From Anaerolineae bacterium (GTDB lineage Bacteria > Chloroflexota > Anaerolineae > Aggregatilineales > Phototrophicaceae), in NCBI GenBank assembly GCA_022826865.1, contig JAJDUC010000050.1, positions 1 through 37,360 on the forward strand: a stretch of 37,360 nt of DNA, read 5' to 3'. The notes beneath the pieces are model-generated. The model was not told where the DNA came from and did no database searches. It saw only the letters and a program-made list of their open reading frames with translations. The position numbers and the translations under genes were made by a program. Positions 23,647 to 32,531 of the stretch are shown here, piece by piece (the stretch's first letter is position 1; every line of letters begins with the position of its first letter).

Positions 23647-24338
23647 CTGTTTCTCGCCCAACTAATCTGTGTCGAACGACGTCTGCCGCCTAGTGGCGGA
23701 CGCGCTGGATTTCCGTCCCGCGACATGGCGTGAGATCAATGTATGAACGCTGAACAAGGATGAGGACGTCAAGAATAAATCGCCAATGAACGCCAATTGA
23801 AACAAGAAAGAATTCCAGCGGGACTTTAGCGCCCTTTCTTTCGCTTGTCAAATGATCGCAGGCTCCAAAATTGCCTGGGCGGCGCGCCGCCCAGTCCGGG
23901 CGCGCCATCCCGCGGCTACATATCTGATTCTGCCTGCGTCGCCGGCGACGCAATAGAGCATGAAAGGTCGGCTGACAGTCCCAGGCGTAAAAGCCAGAAA
24001 TGGCACAGTGACGCGCGCCCTCAGATCGACATCCGAACAAGCCGCATATCTGGTTGCGCGCCTATATCACAATGCTATACTGATTTCGTAAGTCGCTAAT
24101 TATGTATCAGCCATCTGCCGCGATGACGCTTGCGAACACGGAGAAAGCAGCCGGCACAAGTCAAGCCGGAATCGAAACTGAACTGCGGATGGTCAAAGCC
24201 GGGTTTGTTCGGCTTGGAGCAAATTGGTCAATGATTAAGAAAACACTCAGCAAGAAGCTGACTATCTCTTGTATTGCGTCGCTCAGGCGGGCGCCCAATC
24301 TTTGGCAGATAGCAAATTCATGAAGAATGGAGACTCAC
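23647..24338. other. gene-free divergent intergenic region
   Basis: There are 692 bases between the divergent ATPase and surface-protein genes. The stretch 23750-23830 is AT-rich and may hold the minus-strand promoter. A plus-strand promoter candidate lies at 24054-24081. A 73-codon open frame at 24102-24323 on the plus strand encodes a basic, low-similarity-looking peptide. It has no ribosome-binding site I can see and no known motif, so I do not call it a gene. Confidence 0.6.
24054..24081 (+). promoter_or_regulatory. candidate promoter upstream of the surface protein
   Basis: TTGCGC (24054-24059), a 16-bp spacer and TATACT (24076-24081) form a -35/-10 pair on the plus strand. It sits about 255 bases before the surface-protein ATG, implying a long leader. 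Confidence 0.35.
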
Positions 24339-27227
24339 ATGAGAATTTCATCGCTGAAGATCTTTCCGGAATTAGCGGGCCGATGGCTGCTGAGCGCTAG
24401 CGGGCGCTTCCACAGCGTTGGGAAGCATACACAGGGCGGGACCCTTCGGGTCGGCGCTCCACTCCTTCTCTTCGCAATGCTATGTATCTTGCCGCTTTTT
24501 GCTGCGCCGCAGAATCTTGCTTTTGCGCAGGAGCCGGCCCTGGCGCCCCCAACCAATTTAGCGGCGACGACCAGCCACGTGGGCATCACAATAACCTGGA
24601 CGGCGCCGGATGGACAGGTGGATGGTTATGAGATCTTGCGCCGGCGTCCTTGGCAAGGCGAAACTGAGTTAAGTTCCCTGGTCGATAACACCGGCGACAG
24701 CGCAACCAGCTACACCGATACCACCGCCACCGCGCTTGGCGACAGATATATCTATCAGCTCAAGACCATACGCGGCAGTGATCGCAGCGGATTATCGGAT
24801 TCTGTCCAGGTCGACTTCCCGACTGCGCCGCCGCCAACGCCCACGCCAGAGGTCACCATAACAGTAAGCTGCGAAATCCTGACCGGCGCCAACCACGATA
24901 TCCTGCAATGCACGGCGGAAACCGGCCATGTGACTATCACGTCCGCGGAATGGACCCCCAGTTTCGAGGTTCAATACGCGCAGACAACCGGCCGCCCGGT
25001 GGCAAATTGGGTTATCGCCGATGAATACTGCGGCCAGAGCACAACTGTCGAGGTGGTTGTGCGGGACGAAGATACGGTTTTCCCAGCCGCCGAAACCACA
25101 ATAACACTTGCGTGCTCCCCGGCGCCGGCTGACGTACTGACGGTGAGCTGTGATAATTTGATCGAAAACAACCAGCACAAGCTGAGTTGCCAGTTGAGCG
25201 GCGGCGAGCAAACCGTGACATCGGCGGTATGGACGCCGCAGTACGATACCGATGCCGCTCAAACGACCGAAGGAGGCAATGCGGCGGAAGCGACCTGGGT
25301 CGTCGCCGCCGAGCACTGCGGCCAGACATCCAGCGTGGAGGTCGTTCCGCAGGCTGGCACGGAGACTCTGTCGACAGTCAGCGCTACATTTTCGATACAC
25401 TGTGTCATCAAGGTGGACAACAATTGCAGCCTGGCGAATGCGATCCGCTCGGCCAACGGCATCGCCCAAGTCGCAGAAAACGGCGACTCCGATGGCAATG
25501 ACGATTGCGAGGCAGGCGCTGATCCGGATGAAACCGCCAACCCGCCCGAAACCGGCGATGACATCATATTGTTAACGAGGGGCGTCACTCTGCAGGAGGA
25601 CTTGCCCAACATAACCAGCCGAGTTCAAATCGTGGGCAATGGCTACACCATCTCCGGCGATGCCACATACCGTGTTTTCATGGTAGTTGGCGGTCATCTG
25701 GGCATTCATGATTTGAATATAAACAAGGGTTTGGCCCAAACTGTTGGCGGCGGGATATATGTCAACAGCGGCTCCTTAAACATTTCTGACAGCGCGATAA
25801 GGAATAGCAAGGCCAGTGATATCGGCGGGGCTATCTATGCCATCGACAGCGATGTTGAAATTGCCGACTCCGAGTTCACCGGTAACATGACTGTAAAGAG
25901 CCACGGCGGCGGCGTCTACTTCATTAGCTCTACCGGCTTGAACACGCTGGACATCGCGGGCACGACCTTCAGGAATAACATGGCGACCGAAGACGGCGGC
26001 GCGCTAAAAACAGCGGGCGGAATCGCGAGCGTCATCAAAAGCACCTTTGTCGAAAACGCAGCTGACGAAGGCGGCGCAATCGAAAGCAGCGAAACCACCC
26101 TAAGCATCACGAACAGCACCTTCAGCAATAACAGAGCCAGAGAAGGCGGGGGCATGAGTTCATTCAGCTCCTTCGTGACTCTTACACACACGACTTGGGC
26201 CTACAATTCGGCAGAAGAACAAGGCGGCGGCATAGCCATAATCGGATGGACCGGCAACTTCAAGATACGCAATACCTTGATCACCGACAGCAAGAGCGGC
26301 GGCGATTGCCACAGCGGTCCCAATCCCAACATCATTATCGAGTTCACCGGCAACTTGATCCAGGATGGATCTTGCACTCCTGTAGTTGCCGATAGCCAAT
26401 CCGCCCCCTCCGACGGCGCAAGCGAGCAGTTGGAGGCTCAGGTTGCAATCGCCGAGGCTCAAGGCACATCCGAGATGCCCAATGTCATGATCAGCGGACT
26501 CTCCGGCAACCCGCCGCATCACCCGCTGCAGTGGGGAAGCCCGGCGATTGACACCGCCGATCCATTCTACTGTTTGCTTGATGATCAACCCCTTAAAGCG
26601 CGCCCGCAATACGGCAACTGCGACATCGGCGCATACGAATACCCGAAACCGCCGCCTCCGCCGGTGGAACCGCCAGAAGAAGAAGACGAGCCGGATGAGC
26701 CGGAACCCACACCGACGCAACCACCGCCTCCACCGCCTCCCGCGCTGCCAATTTGTCCGGTGAGCGAACGCATATTTGTGAGATCGCCCTACGAGGACAT
26801 GCAGTGCGCCGAGGTGGATATCATTACGCTTGACAAACATCCGGCCTTGCAAGGCATTCGGCTCGCGATGAGATTGTGGCGAACTGATGAGGAATGCACG
26901 CACGCGGTCGCGCCGGGAGACAACCTGTATCGTCTGGCGATGGACTATGAAACAACGGTGGAGGTCTTGAGGCGTCATAACAGCCTGGAATCTGACCAGC
27001 TAAGCGTAGGCCAGTTGCTGCTACTGCCGAAATGTTCGGCGGACGCCGTGTCATTTGCGCCGGGAACGGAAGTCTGTTTCGGGTTCGAGGGCAATATCTT
27101 CCTCATCGATACCGCTACACCGGAACGGGACGTCCATCCAATTGCCGCCTATGCCAGCGACGGCATGACCTGCGGCCAAGTGGACCGTCCCGGCATTGTA
27201 GTCCTGGTTGCGCCGGATGCCGCCTGA
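24339..27227 (+). CDS. large secreted multidomain surface protein (FnIII, Ig-like, beta-helix, LysM)
   Basis: A 962-residue exported protein. ATG at 24339 has GGAG six bases upstream. The N-terminal region has a late hydrophobic segment (about residues 38-58, PLLLFAMLCILPLFAA) ending at AFAQ, a long-n-region signal peptide. Then come an FnIII-like domain (~69-160, APPTNLAATT...ITWTAP), a Pro/Thr spacer, and two related ~93-residue Ig-like domains (~171-263 and ~265-356). Each of these has TVSC, a TSA-x-WTP strand and a C-G-Q-(S/T)-(S/T) turn. After a CSLANAIRSANG motif, a right-handed beta-helix (~410-690) shows repeated GGGIY/GGAI turns and ends with GNCDIGAYEYP. A Pro/Glu linker (~770-805) precedes a LysM domain (~856-902, VAPGDNLYRLAMDY...QLLLLPKC). 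The beta-helix-plus-LysM plan suggests a cell-wall-attached adhesin or matrix protein. Enzyme activity is not evident. Confidence 0.88.
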   Translation: MRISSLKIFPELAGRWLLSASGRFHSVGKHTQGGTLRVGAPLLLFAMLCILPLFAAPQNLAFAQEPALAPPTNLAATTSHVGITITWTAPDGQVDGYEILRRRPWQGETELSSLVDNTGDSATSYTDTTATALGDRYIYQLKTIRGSDRSGLSDSVQVDFPTAPPPTPTPEVTITVSCEILTGANHDILQCTAETGHVTITSAEWTPSFEVQYAQTTGRPVANWVIADEYCGQSTTVEVVVRDEDTVFPAAETTITLACSPAPADVLTVSCDNLIENNQHKLSCQLSGGEQTVTSAVWTPQYDTDAAQTTEGGNAAEATWVVAAEHCGQTSSVEVVPQAGTETLSTVSATFSIHCVIKVDNNCSLANAIRSANGIAQVAENGDSDGNDDCEAGADPDETANPPETGDDIILLTRGVTLQEDLPNITSRVQIVGNGYTISGDATYRVFMVVGGHLGIHDLNINKGLAQTVGGGIYVNSGSLNISDSAIRNSKASDIGGAIYAIDSDVEIADSEFTGNMTVKSHGGGVYFISSTGLNTLDIAGTTFRNNMATEDGGALKTAGGIASVIKSTFVENAADEGGAIESSETTLSITNSTFSNNRAREGGGMSSFSSFVTLTHTTWAYNSAEEQGGGIAIIGWTGNFKIRNTLITDSKSGGDCHSGPNPNIIIEFTGNLIQDGSCTPVVADSQSAPSDGASEQLEAQVAIAEAQGTSEMPNVMISGLSGNPPHHPLQWGSPAIDTADPFYCLLDDQPLKARPQYGNCDIGAYEYPKPPPPPVEPPEEEDEPDEPEPTPTQPPPPPPPALPICPVSERIFVRSPYEDMQCAEVDIITLDKHPALQGIRLAMRLWRTDEECTHAVAPGDNLYRLAMDYETTVEVLRRHNSLESDQLSVGQLLLLPKCSADAVSFAPGTEVCFGFEGNIFLIDTATPERDVHPIAAYASDGMTCGQVDRPGIVVLVAPDAA

Positions 27228-27293
27228 GCGCAAGCAGAAATCGCTCAGTTCAATTTGAAGACCGCAGCCATTGCGCGGTCCACAAGCCATTCT

Positions 27294-27325
27294 CAACAAC
27301 CCGGCGCGTAGGCGCCGGGTTGTTG
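27294..27325. terminator. perfect hairpin after the surface-protein gene
   Basis: CAACAACCCGGCGC (27294-27307) and GCGCCGGGTTGTTG (27312-27325) form a 14-bp perfect stem with a GTAG loop, 66 bases after the stop at 27227. No T-tract follows, so intrinsic termination is plausible but unproven. The stem could also stabilise the mRNA 3' end. Confidence 0.5.
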
Positions 27326-27580
27326 CCTCTTGGGCGTTGACGCGGCATTCTTGTCAACTGTCTCAATGGCGTCTCACATCCCCGCCCGTTGCAGTCCACG
27401 CGGCGCGCCCCTTCTCGCATAAACCGTGAAGGGAAGCTGTACCGGCATGCGCGGCGGTTTGAAGCCCCTCCTTTGGGGAGGGAGGCGATTTTAAGACTCA
27501 TTTCGCCCAATATTGCAGGGCAATCGCATCAAATTGAAACTGCGCTGATAAATGACAATTTCCCCTCACATTTCGTAATC

Positions 27581-27655
27581 TGTAGGGGCGTTTCGCTGGA
27601 ACGCCCGCAATCTGCAAGCCATTTTCAACGGGCGTCTCACGAGACGCCCCTACAT
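27581..27655. repeat. double-hairpin GTAGGGGCG-family repeat
   Basis: Hairpin one is GGGCGTTTCG...GGAACGCCC and hairpin two is GGGCGTCTC...GAGACGCCC, with a ~20-base spacer and mirrored outer ends TGTAGGGG and CCCCTACA. It is the clearest double unit in the window. Confidence 0.85.
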
Positions 27656-27798
27656 TTTCACAATTTTCGTGGCGAACGGCTCATTATGATTTTGATGCGA
27701 TTACCCTGCCCAATATTGGCGGACTCTTGCATATTGGGGTCGTATAGCGTTAAAGTCTTACAAGCGTAGGAAATGAATTACACAGGAGACTCGATACT

Positions 27799-29088
27799 AT
27801 GAACAAGAAACACTTGGCTACGAAGTGTCGGCAACTGGCGCTGATTGCGGCGGTGACGCTGCTTCTTGGCGCGTTTGCGATAGCGCCGGCTGCGGCGCAA
27901 GATGCAACCGACATTCTTGTCTGGTCGCTGGGATATAGCGGCGATTACAACGAAACGCTCGTCGAGCGCTTCAACGAATCGAATGACGATGTTCAGATTG
28001 TCTACGAAGATGTCTTGACCGGCACCTTCACCGAGAACAATCAGAAGGTGCGCATCGCCCTGGACAATGAAGCGGGGCCACATGTCCTCGGCGGCGTCGA
28101 TGTTGGCGCCAACTTGCAGGCGCTGGTCTCTACCGGGCAGGTTCTGGACCTGACCGAGTATTATCGCGCATCCGGTTTGATCGATCGCATCCCGCCAAAT
28201 CTGCTGTCGCAAGTCACGATAGAGGGACGGATCTACGCCATCCCGCAAAACATGGAATCGGTGGGCGTCTTCTACAACAAAGATGTCTTCGCCGAATTGG
28301 AGTTGGATGCGCCGACGGAATGGGCCGAGTACATTGAAGTATTGGAAGCGGTCAAAGACGCCGGTTATTACGGCTATACCATGGGTCTGGCCGGCGGCTG
28401 GCCCTCGGCGCTGATGGCGTCCATGTTCATGTACAGCAGCGCCGGCTCGGAGTATATTGACGTGCTCAGCGGCACACAGCCCTGGACCGAATGCGACAAC
28501 TGCCTGGACGGCTTGAACGCCTTTTATGGCATGGTCGCCAACGGTTACGCCAATCCAGAGCCGCTCGGCATCGACTACGATCAGTCGCTTGACCTGTTCT
28601 ATCAGGGCATAAACGTTATGGTGCTCAACGGTCCCTGGTTCATCGACGCATCGGCATCAGCCGAGCCCGATTTCGAAATTGGCTTCTTTTATCTACCGGC
28701 GGTTAATCCCAACACCGACATCAAGACGCTTGGCGGCATCGGCGGCTCGCTGATCGTCGCCGAGTATGCCGATGTAGACGCCGCCTTTAAGGTCTTGGAC
28801 TGGTTGACCTCCGAAGAGATAGCGGTGCAAGCGCTTCGAGAAGTGTCGGTGCAGCCGGCTTTCTCCATCGAGGTGCCGGACGATATCGCGCCGCTCACCT
28901 ATCAGATCGCTTCGGAAACCGCCGCCAATGTCGATAAGATCGGCTTTTGGCCCGTCACCTATCTGCCGCCCAAGGTCTTCGGCGATATGAATCAGATCGT
29001 GCAAGGCATGATCGGCGGCATGCTCACGCCCGAAGAGCTGCTCAGCGAAATGCAGGAGACGCACAGCGCCTACCTGGCGGAGAATTAG
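27799..29088 (+). CDS. ABC sugar transporter substrate-binding protein, family 1
   Basis: A 429-residue secreted binding protein of a second CUT1 importer. AGGAG lies ten bases upstream of the ATG. The signal peptide spans about residues 1-34 (Lys/Arg-rich N-region, LIAAVTLLLGAFAIAP, then AAAQ). The mature sequence has ILVWSLGYSGDYNETLVERFNE, FYNKDVFAELELDAPTEWAEY, NVMVLNGPWFID and IGGSLIVAEYADVDAAFK, typical of SBP_bac_1. Two permeases and a sulfatase follow in the same direction. No lipobox is seen. The substrate may be a desulfated or sulfated oligosaccharide, judging only from the neighbouring sulfatase. Confidence 0.92.
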   Translation: MNKKHLATKCRQLALIAAVTLLLGAFAIAPAAAQDATDILVWSLGYSGDYNETLVERFNESNDDVQIVYEDVLTGTFTENNQKVRIALDNEAGPHVLGGVDVGANLQALVSTGQVLDLTEYYRASGLIDRIPPNLLSQVTIEGRIYAIPQNMESVGVFYNKDVFAELELDAPTEWAEYIEVLEAVKDAGYYGYTMGLAGGWPSALMASMFMYSSAGSEYIDVLSGTQPWTECDNCLDGLNAFYGMVANGYANPEPLGIDYDQSLDLFYQGINVMVLNGPWFIDASASAEPDFEIGFFYLPAVNPNTDIKTLGGIGGSLIVAEYADVDAAFKVLDWLTSEEIAVQALREVSVQPAFSIEVPDDIAPLTYQIASETAANVDKIGFWPVTYLPPKVFGDMNQIVQGMIGGMLTPEELLSEMQETHSAYLAEN

Positions 29089-29109
29089 ACGCCTGCATTG
29101 ACGAAACCT

Positions 29110-29135
29110 GTAGGGGCGAGACTTGTCTCGCCCTC
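29110..29135. repeat. single-hairpin GTAGGGGCG-family repeat inside a transporter operon
   Basis: GTAGGGGCGAGAC...GTCTCGCCCTC forms one hairpin 22 bases after the binding-protein stop and about 50 bases before the permease start. Only the outer-left type end (GTAGGGG) is kept. Confidence 0.75.
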
Positions 29136-29188
29136 TTGAACCAACAGACTAAGCGGGCGCGCAACACAACTCGCAAGGAGCCAAATCA

Positions 29189-30106
29189 ATGGCGCAAACG
29201 CTCAGCGCGCCAGCAAAACGTAGATCTAGTCCGCGCTACCGTCTTGACCTGATACCTTATTTTTTCATCCTTCCGGCCGTCATTATCTACGTGATTTTCA
29301 ATCTCGGTCCGGTGCTGGCATCCTTCGTTTTGAGCTTTTTTCGCTGGGACCTGCTGACGCCGACCGCGGAGTTTATCGGCTTCAAGCATTACGACTTCAT
29401 CCTCAATGACGACCGTTTCTGGGGCGCGCTCAGTCATAATTTCATCTTTCTGGGCTTGGCAGTGGTTATTCCCGTCGCGATGGGCTTGTTTCTGGCGGTA
29501 TTCATCTATGAGATTCGCCTGGGGCGCGTCTTCTTCCGCGCCGCGCTCTTCTTGCCGGCTATCTTCTCGGGCGTGGTCATCGCCTATGTCTGGAAGTGGA
29601 TTTATCATCCATTCGCCGGTGTGCTGAACCCGGCTCTGGAGACCTTCGGGCTGGGAGCATTCACGCAGTCCTGGCTGGGGAATCCGAATATCGCGCTCTA
29701 TTCGACCTTCATCGCCTATACCTGGTCCAGCTTCGGCTATTCGATGGTCATCTTCCTCGCCGGCTTGCAGGATATCCCGACCGATATATTTGACGCGGCC
29801 CGCGTCGATGGCGCCAACTTCCGGCAGAAGCTCTTCCGCATCACCATTCCTTATCTGTACGACGTTTTCACCTTTGTCATCACCTTGCGGATCTTTACCG
29901 CGATGGGCGTCTTCGGAGTCATCTATATTCTCACCGGTGGCGGACCATTCTACTCCTCCGATGTTATTGATATCTACGTATTCAGGATGATCGGCAATTT
30001 CGAGATGGGCTGGGCGACGGCGGCGGCAACCGTCAACACGATTATTGTTGTCTGTCTCTCGACCGGATTCATCAAGTGGCGGGAATGGCGTTCATGGAGT
30101 TCCTAA
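29189..30106 (+). CDS. ABC sugar transporter permease, MalF/UgpA type
   Basis: A 305-residue CUT1 permease with about six hydrophobic helices, the first at residues 18-45 (YFFILPAVIIYVIFNLGPVL). The ATPase-docking loop reads DIFDAARVDGANFRQKLFRI, followed by TIPYL, where the EAA start is DAA. AAGGAG lies eight bases upstream of the ATG. It is separated from the binding-protein gene by 100 bases that contain a palindrome. Its 3' end overlaps the start region of the next permease, so the two are coupled. Confidence 0.92.
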   Translation: MAQTLSAPAKRRSSPRYRLDLIPYFFILPAVIIYVIFNLGPVLASFVLSFFRWDLLTPTAEFIGFKHYDFILNDDRFWGALSHNFIFLGLAVVIPVAMGLFLAVFIYEIRLGRVFFRAALFLPAIFSGVVIAYVWKWIYHPFAGVLNPALETFGLGAFTQSWLGNPNIALYSTFIAYTWSSFGYSMVIFLAGLQDIPTDIFDAARVDGANFRQKLFRITIPYLYDVFTFVITLRIFTAMGVFGVIYILTGGGPFYSSDVIDIYVFRMIGNFEMGWATAAATVNTIIVVCLSTGFIKWREWRSWSS

Positions 30107-30936
30107 ACGGCGTCATGCAACGCCACCTGCGCAAGGCGCCCTTCTACATTATGCTCATGCTGGCGACCGCCATCACGCTGGTGCCGATCATCTGGGTCTT
30201 CGCCAGCGCGCTCAAGACCAACAAGGAAATCCGCGAGAATCCCTTGGCGCTGCCGAGCGCATGGCGTTTTGACAATTACCTGGAAGCCTGGTTCGGCGCC
30301 AGCTTTGACGCCTATTTTTTCAACAGCATCTTTATCACTGTGACAAGCGTCGCCATTGTGCTGTTTCTGAGTTCGCTGGCCGCTTACGCCTTCGCCAAGA
30401 TGCGCTTTCCCGGCAACCAGGCGATCTTCTTTATCTTTCTCTTCGGGATGGCATTTCCCTTATCGGCCAAGCTGGGTCCCTTGCTCTCGCTGATGTATGA
30501 ACTGAACCTTGCAAACAGCCGCTTCGGCTTGATCCTGGTCTATGTGGCCGGCAGCTTGCCATTTGCCATTTTGATGCTGCGCGCCTTCTTTCAGGGTTTC
30601 CCGCAAGAGCTGGAAGATTCGGCATTGCTGGATGGCTGCAGTCGCTTTCAGTTTTATATGCATATCCTGCTGCCGCTTTCCAAGCCATCGCTGATGGCGC
30701 TGGGAATCTTCGTCTTCATGGGCACCTGGAACGAATTCTTCCAGGCGCTGCTGCTGATCAACGAAGACAGCAAGCGCACGCTGCCCTTGGGATTAACCGC
30801 CTTCCAGGACGAATACGTCACCGACTTCGCCTTGTCCTTCGCCGGCATCAACATCACGGCGGTGCCAGTGATCATCGTCTATATCATGTTCCAGCGCAAT
30901 CTCATTGAAGGCATCACCGTCGGTTCAATCAAGTAG
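30085..30936 (+). CDS. ABC sugar transporter permease, MalG/UgpE type
   Basis: A 283-residue CUT1 permease with six predicted helices, TSALKTNKEI-like first periplasmic segment (FASALKTNKEIRENP), and the docking loop ELEDSALLDGCSRFQFYMHI before LLPLSKP. The exact start is uncertain: ATG at 30085, 30094 or 30115, or GTG at 30076. I use 30085, which overlaps the previous gene by 22 bases. The C-terminus NLIEGITVGSIK is characteristic. The sulfatase starts 28 bases downstream. Confidence 0.9.
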   Translation: MAFMEFLNGVMQRHLRKAPFYIMLMLATAITLVPIIWVFASALKTNKEIRENPLALPSAWRFDNYLEAWFGASFDAYFFNSIFITVTSVAIVLFLSSLAAYAFAKMRFPGNQAIFFIFLFGMAFPLSAKLGPLLSLMYELNLANSRFGLILVYVAGSLPFAILMLRAFFQGFPQELEDSALLDGCSRFQFYMHILLPLSKPSLMALGIFVFMGTWNEFFQALLLINEDSKRTLPLGLTAFQDEYVTDFALSFAGINITAVPVIIVYIMFQRNLIEGITVGSIK

Positions 30937-30964
30937 CTTCGCCAACAGAAAAGGGGAAAGTGGC

Positions 30965-32470
30965 ATGCCCGATTCCAAACCCAATATCGTTTTCATCATC
31001 GCCGATCATCAAGCCTTTTACGGGCATGACCGCGAAGGCGAATACGAGTACAAGTGGCCCAATTACGAACGTTTCGCCTCGGAAGGCATTCGCTTCGATC
31101 GCGCTTACTCGGTCTGCCCGCTCTGTTCTCCCGCGCGCAGCAGCATGATGACGGGCGTTTACCCCAGCTCGCATGGCATCATTATGAATACCGAAGCGGA
31201 TGGGTTCGGGAATCAGTCCGATATTGAATCAGGTCAACCGCTCTACAGCCACTACTTGTCACAGGCTGGCTATCGGAACGGCTACGTCGGCAAATGGCAC
31301 TGCGGCCGCGAGCGCCTGCCCATCGATTACGGCATTGAAGGCTGGAGCTTGCCCGATTATGGCAAGATCTATATGTCCGATGCTTATAAAGATTATGCCG
31401 AAGAACGCGGATTCGGCGACGCGCGCGCCCAGATGGAATACAACATCAATTATCCCGAGTGGCGCGGGCAGGAGATCGTCTTGCATGACCCGTCGCCCTG
31501 GAAGTTCATGAATGGCTCGGGTGTGCTCGCTGGTCCGCCAGAAGCGCATGAAGAACAATTTGTCGCCCACCTGGCCTGCGAAAAGCTGCGCGAATTCGCC
31601 TCTGATGAGCAACCATTCAGCCTGGTCGTCAGCCTGTGGGGACCGCATCAGCCCTATTATCCATCAGCGGAATTTGCCGATATGGTTGATCCCGCCGGCA
31701 TCCCCGAGTATCCCAGCTTTCGGGACGACCTTGAGGGCCGGCCTTTACGCCACATCATGCACCGGGAAATCTCTCATCGCAGCGCTCAAGCTTTTCCAGA
31801 CTGGTCGACCTGGCAAGAGATCCTCGCGCGCTGCTATGCGCAGGGTTATCAAACCGACGCGGCGATCGGCAACGTGCTGGACACGCTGGACGAGTTGTCG
31901 CTTTCGGACAATACCATCGTAATCTGGCTGGCTGATCATGGCGATGCCGTCGCCAGTCATGGCGGGCTCTGGGATAAGTCGTCGTCCTTCATGGAAGAGG
32001 TTATGCGCGTGCCGATGGCGATCCGGTGGCCCGCTGCGATTCAAGGCGGGCAGGAATCGGATCAGTTCGTTTCCAACATGGACGCGACCGCCACCATGCT
32101 TGACGCCGCCGGCATAGATGTGCCGGATCATATGCACAGCCGCAGCCTGCTTCCGCTCGGCCGCGATGGGGCGGAGGATCAGTGGTCCGACGAGTTGATC
32201 TGTGAGCATATGGGACATGGGGGACACTTTTTCCCCCAACGTATGATTCTGCGCGATCGCTACAAATATGTCTTCTCGATTCATGACATGAACGAGCTCT
32301 ACGATTTGCAGGAAGATCCGTACGAGATGAACAATCTGGTTCACGACGAGCAATATGCTGACCTGGTAGCGGATATGAAGCAGCGCCTGGTCCAGCATTT
32401 TGAGGCTTCCGACATGCGCAATCAAAGACTGAAGCGACTCTTCCTGGTGGCGCTGGAGCATGACAGGTAG
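30965..32470 (+). CDS. sulfatase (type I, formylglycine-dependent)
   Basis: A 501-residue arylsulfatase-family enzyme (alkaline phosphatase superfamily) that removes sulfate esters, here probably from sugars. The start ATG at 30965 follows AAGGGG. The maturation motif CSPAR (Cys54-Arg58) supplies the formylglycine and is followed by SSMMTGVYPSSHG. An N-terminal metal ligand lies in IIADHQ (Asp14) and later ones in WLADHGDAVASHGG, with the Lys of WDKSSSFMEE. The C-terminal LYDLQEDPYEMNNL is typical. No signal peptide is visible, so it should be cytoplasmic and act after uptake. It lies 28 bases after the permease and ends the operon. The anaerobic or aerobic maturase is not in the window. The sugar is unknown. 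Confidence 0.94.
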   Translation: MPDSKPNIVFIIADHQAFYGHDREGEYEYKWPNYERFASEGIRFDRAYSVCPLCSPARSSMMTGVYPSSHGIIMNTEADGFGNQSDIESGQPLYSHYLSQAGYRNGYVGKWHCGRERLPIDYGIEGWSLPDYGKIYMSDAYKDYAEERGFGDARAQMEYNINYPEWRGQEIVLHDPSPWKFMNGSGVLAGPPEAHEEQFVAHLACEKLREFASDEQPFSLVVSLWGPHQPYYPSAEFADMVDPAGIPEYPSFRDDLEGRPLRHIMHREISHRSAQAFPDWSTWQEILARCYAQGYQTDAAIGNVLDTLDELSLSDNTIVIWLADHGDAVASHGGLWDKSSSFMEEVMRVPMAIRWPAAIQGGQESDQFVSNMDATATMLDAAGIDVPDHMHSRSLLPLGRDGAEDQWSDELICEHMGHGGHFFPQRMILRDRYKYVFSIHDMNELYDLQEDPYEMNNLVHDEQYADLVADMKQRLVQHFEASDMRNQRLKRLFLVALEHDR

Positions 32471-32496
32471 GTCATGCAAACGCGGATGACTCTGCC

Positions 32497-32526
32497 GGCT
32501 GCGGGAGGCTGAAACGCCACGCAGCC
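32497..32526. terminator. candidate bidirectional hairpin between convergent genes
   Basis: GGCTGCG (32497-32503) pairs with CGCAGCC (32520-32526) around a 16-base loop that can itself pair GGC with GCC. It sits in the 61-base gap between the converging sulfatase and permease genes. No T-tract is present. Modest support. Confidence 0.3.
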
Positions 32527-32531
32527 AGTGC

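Larger units (their letters stand above)
27228..27798. other. gene-free intergenic region with hairpins and repeats
   Basis: This 571-base gap holds a perfect 14-bp-stem hairpin (27294-27325), a short C/G-rich repeat fragment (AAGCCCCTCC...GGAGGGAGGC, about 27463-27488) and a double-hairpin palindrome (27581-27655). It ends with about 120 bases of leader before the binding-protein gene. No coding frame here shows a ribosome-binding site or a recognisable family. Confidence 0.7.

Noticed and set aside
24102..24323. 73-codon plus-strand frame before the surface protein.
   Set aside because: No ribosome-binding sequence, no recognisable motif, and it lies within a probable 5' leader.
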